Assembly: GCA_951813295.1 (NCBI GenBank)
Contig: CATOTI010000001.1
Location: forward strand, 744,001 to 808,000
Source: an uncultured Pseudomonadales bacterium
Lineage (GTDB): Bacteria > Pseudomonadota > Gammaproteobacteria > Pseudomonadales > Azotimanducaceae
Direction of reading: 5' to 3'
DNA length: 64,000 bases
Shown here: piece after piece, positions 62,443 through 64,000 of the stretch
How the letters are laid out: the number at the start of each line of letters is the position of its first letter
Position numbering within the stretch: position 1 is the stretch's first letter
Translations under genes and position numbers: made by a program
The notes under the pieces: model-generated
What the model was told of the DNA's origin: nothing
Seen by the model: the letters and a program-made list of their open reading frames with translations, nothing else
The model's database searches: none

Positions 62443-63915
62443 ATGAGCGACATCAAAATTGAGACGGGGTTGGGGGCGATCCGCGGCACGACGGGTCCGA
62501 GCGAGGGACAGATCTTTCTCGGTATTCCCTTCGCGGCCCCACCCGTCGGAGACCTACGTTTCCGGCACCCCATACCACCCGACGGTTGGTCGGGCGTGCT
62601 CGAAGCGACCACGTATCGGGCATCGGCGCCACAGGGACAAAGCGTGACGCCCGGAATGGCCGCCGAAGGGGCCATCGCGGAAGATTGCCTCTACCTCAAT
62701 GTCTTCACGCCCGGATGCGACGCCCAACGGCGTCCGGTGATGGTCTGGATCCATGGCGGTGCGTTCACCCTCGGCGGCGCCTCGGCGCCGATCTATGACG
62801 GCGAGCGCTTGAGTCAGCTCGGCGATGTCGTGGTCGTCACGATCAACTATCGCTTGGGTGCGCTCGGTTTCGCGCGTATCGACACCGAGGCCAACCATGC
62901 GCTCTACGACATGATCGCCGCGCTCGACTGGGTGCACGAACACATCGAGGCGTTCGGCGGTGATCCGGAGTGCGTCACGATTTTTGGTGAATCCGCCGGC
63001 GCCGCGGCGATCGCAGCCCTGCTGGGAATGCCGGATGCCGACGGGAAGTACCACAGGGCCATCGCCCAGAGCGGCGCTGCCGCGCGAATTGGATCACATG
63101 AGGACGGCATCGCCCTGGCCGATGCCTTGGCACGTAGCGTCGGGGTCGATTCGAGCGCCGCCCTACGGCGCGTTCCCTGGGAGAAGATCGTCGCTGCACA
63201 AGGGACTGCCGCGGGGGAGGTACGTGCCTGGGGACCGGTCTTTGGAACCGACGAGATGCCGGACCCGCCGCATGAACGCGCGCGAAGCGGACACGCGCCA
63301 GACGTGCCGCTCCTCATCGGAACCAATCGTGACGAAGTGCGTCTCTTCACCCGCATGGCGAAACCGGACCCCACGCCGATCGACGACACGACGTTGATCG
63401 ATCGATTGAAGCAGCAGACCGAAGCGGCGCTGCACGCACGCCTCGACACGATCGTCGAGGTCTACCGAACCAGCCGTTCCAGTCGTCGACTGCCGCATAC
63501 GAATCGCGACCTCGAAGACGCGATTCTCTCCGACTATCGATTTCGCCTGCCCTGCCTCGACCTCCTCGAAGCGCACACCGCGCATGGTCGCGCGGGCTTC
63601 AACTACCTCTTCACACTGGAATCACCCGCGCGCCGCGGCGCCCTCGGCGCGTGTCATGCGCTCGAGATACCGTTCGTCTTCGGTACCACGGACGCCCCGA
63701 CGCAGGACCGCTTCTGCGGTACTGGCGAGCACGTCGATCGGCTCTCGCGAATCATGATGGAGACCTGGACGGCATTTGCGCGTAACGGCTCGCCGGACGG
63801 CGAAGGTTTGCCCGCGTGGCCATGCTTTTCCACCGCGCGTGAGACGATGATTTTCGGCACGAACAGTGCGCTCGCGCTTGCGCCACTCGATGCTGAGCGC
63901 AAAGTATGGACATAA
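62443..63915 (+). CDS. Type B carboxylesterase
   Basis: 490-residue alpha/beta-hydrolase of the carboxylesterase B family. Nucleophile Ser in TIFGESAGAAAIAALLG (about 182), the DCLYLNVFTP pattern (about 81), the oxyanion stretch VMVWIHGGAFTLGG (about 105) and the catalytic His in GACHALEIPFVFG are present; the length matches the family. No signal peptide, so cytoplasmic. Substrate class: short esters, lactones, or carbamates. The AGGGCACG stretch before ATG gives a weak ribosome site. The last gene of the window follows on the same strand. Confidence 0.92.
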   Translation: MSDIKIETGLGAIRGTTGPSEGQIFLGIPFAAPPVGDLRFRHPIPPDGWSGVLEATTYRASAPQGQSVTPGMAAEGAIAEDCLYLNVFTPGCDAQRRPVMVWIHGGAFTLGGASAPIYDGERLSQLGDVVVVTINYRLGALGFARIDTEANHALYDMIAALDWVHEHIEAFGGDPECVTIFGESAGAAAIAALLGMPDADGKYHRAIAQSGAAARIGSHEDGIALADALARSVGVDSSAALRRVPWEKIVAAQGTAAGEVRAWGPVFGTDEMPDPPHERARSGHAPDVPLLIGTNRDEVRLFTRMAKPDPTPIDDTTLIDRLKQQTEAALHARLDTIVEVYRTSRSSRRLPHTNRDLEDAILSDYRFRLPCLDLLEAHTAHGRAGFNYLFTLESPARRGALGACHALEIPFVFGTTDAPTQDRFCGTGEHVDRLSRIMMETWTAFARNGSPDGEGLPAWPCFSTARETMIFGTNSALALAPLDAERKVWT

Positions 63916-63958
63916 CGTCGATTCGAGCGATCGGCGCGCCACACACGAGGAATCAATC

Positions 63959-64000
63959 ATGACCAACCCGGCACCTGGATTTGTCGACCACCCCAACCAC
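63959..64000 (+). CDS. Start of a gene cut by the window edge, possibly DUF427
   Basis: Only 14 codons are visible: MTNPAPGFVDHPNH. GAGG lies eight bases before the ATG. The PGFxDHPNH opening resembles DUF427 proteins, which start with such a motif, but that is a guess from a very short stretch. It is 44 bases after the esterase stop on the same strand. Confidence 0.4.
   Translation, partial: MTNPAPGFVDHPNH

Noticed and set aside
1..64000. CRISPR arrays, transposons, integrons or prophage
   Set aside because: No spaced direct repeats, transposase or phage genes are visible by eye in the window.

Overview
The window looks like a chromosomal segment of a GC-rich (by eye), free-living heterotrophic gammaproteobacterium. 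The evidence is two gene blocks arranged as in Enterobacteria: methyltransferase-rnhA-dnaQ facing mltD (4.8-8.3 kb), and tig-clpP-clpX-lon-hup-ppiD (8.3-17.0 kb). NhaB, NudC, SohB and HspQ homologues fit the same group. I saw no transposase, integrase, phage gene or CRISPR array, and no gene-free stretch longer than about 300 bases.

Layout. 1-17.2 kb is a core region: AcuI-type reductase, SohB protease, SCP2-like protein, NudC, NhaB, DNA replication and RNA/DNA hybrid functions, murein hydrolase MltD, the protein quality-control cluster and tRNA-His. 17.4-30.7 kb is accessory metabolism: short-chain dehydrogenases, transporters, a phytanoyl-CoA-dioxygenase-like enzyme, an O-acetylhomoserine sulfhydrylase-type enzyme, a copper nitrite reductase operon (nirK with a fused cytochrome c, nirV, a SCO-type copper chaperone), a decayed sulfatase and a second NudC. 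30.7-39.2 kb is one long minus-strand operon: crotonase, LivHMGF-type ABC transporter, acyl-CoA synthetase, substrate-binding lipoprotein, then a small ankyrin-like protein and an RskA-like membrane protein. This arrangement suggests uptake and CoA activation of a carboxylic acid rather than plain amino-acid transport.

39.2-42.5 kb holds the most interesting locus: a short-chain-dehydrogenase-fold protein with the exact signature pair of halohydrin dehalogenases (T-x4-F-x-G and S-x12-Y-x3-R), one gene away from an epoxide hydrolase that carries a one-base frameshift. 42.5-64 kb continues with catabolic and accessory genes: transporters, a SPOR-DUF5916 outer-membrane protein, TauD-like and PhyH-like dioxygenases, acyl-CoA dehydrogenase, an aminotransferase coupled to a divergent EPSP-synthase-like enzyme, a Baeyer-Villiger-type monooxygenase, a two-component system, a luciferase-like oxidoreductase, an amidohydrolase, HspQ, and a carboxylesterase.

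Together the accessory genes describe an oxygenase- and dehydrogenase-rich catabolic lifestyle with the capacity to reduce nitrite. Two genes (sulfatase, epoxide hydrolase) are broken. Either could be true decay or, for the one-base shift, a sequence error. Functions are assigned from motifs read by eye; no database search was run.
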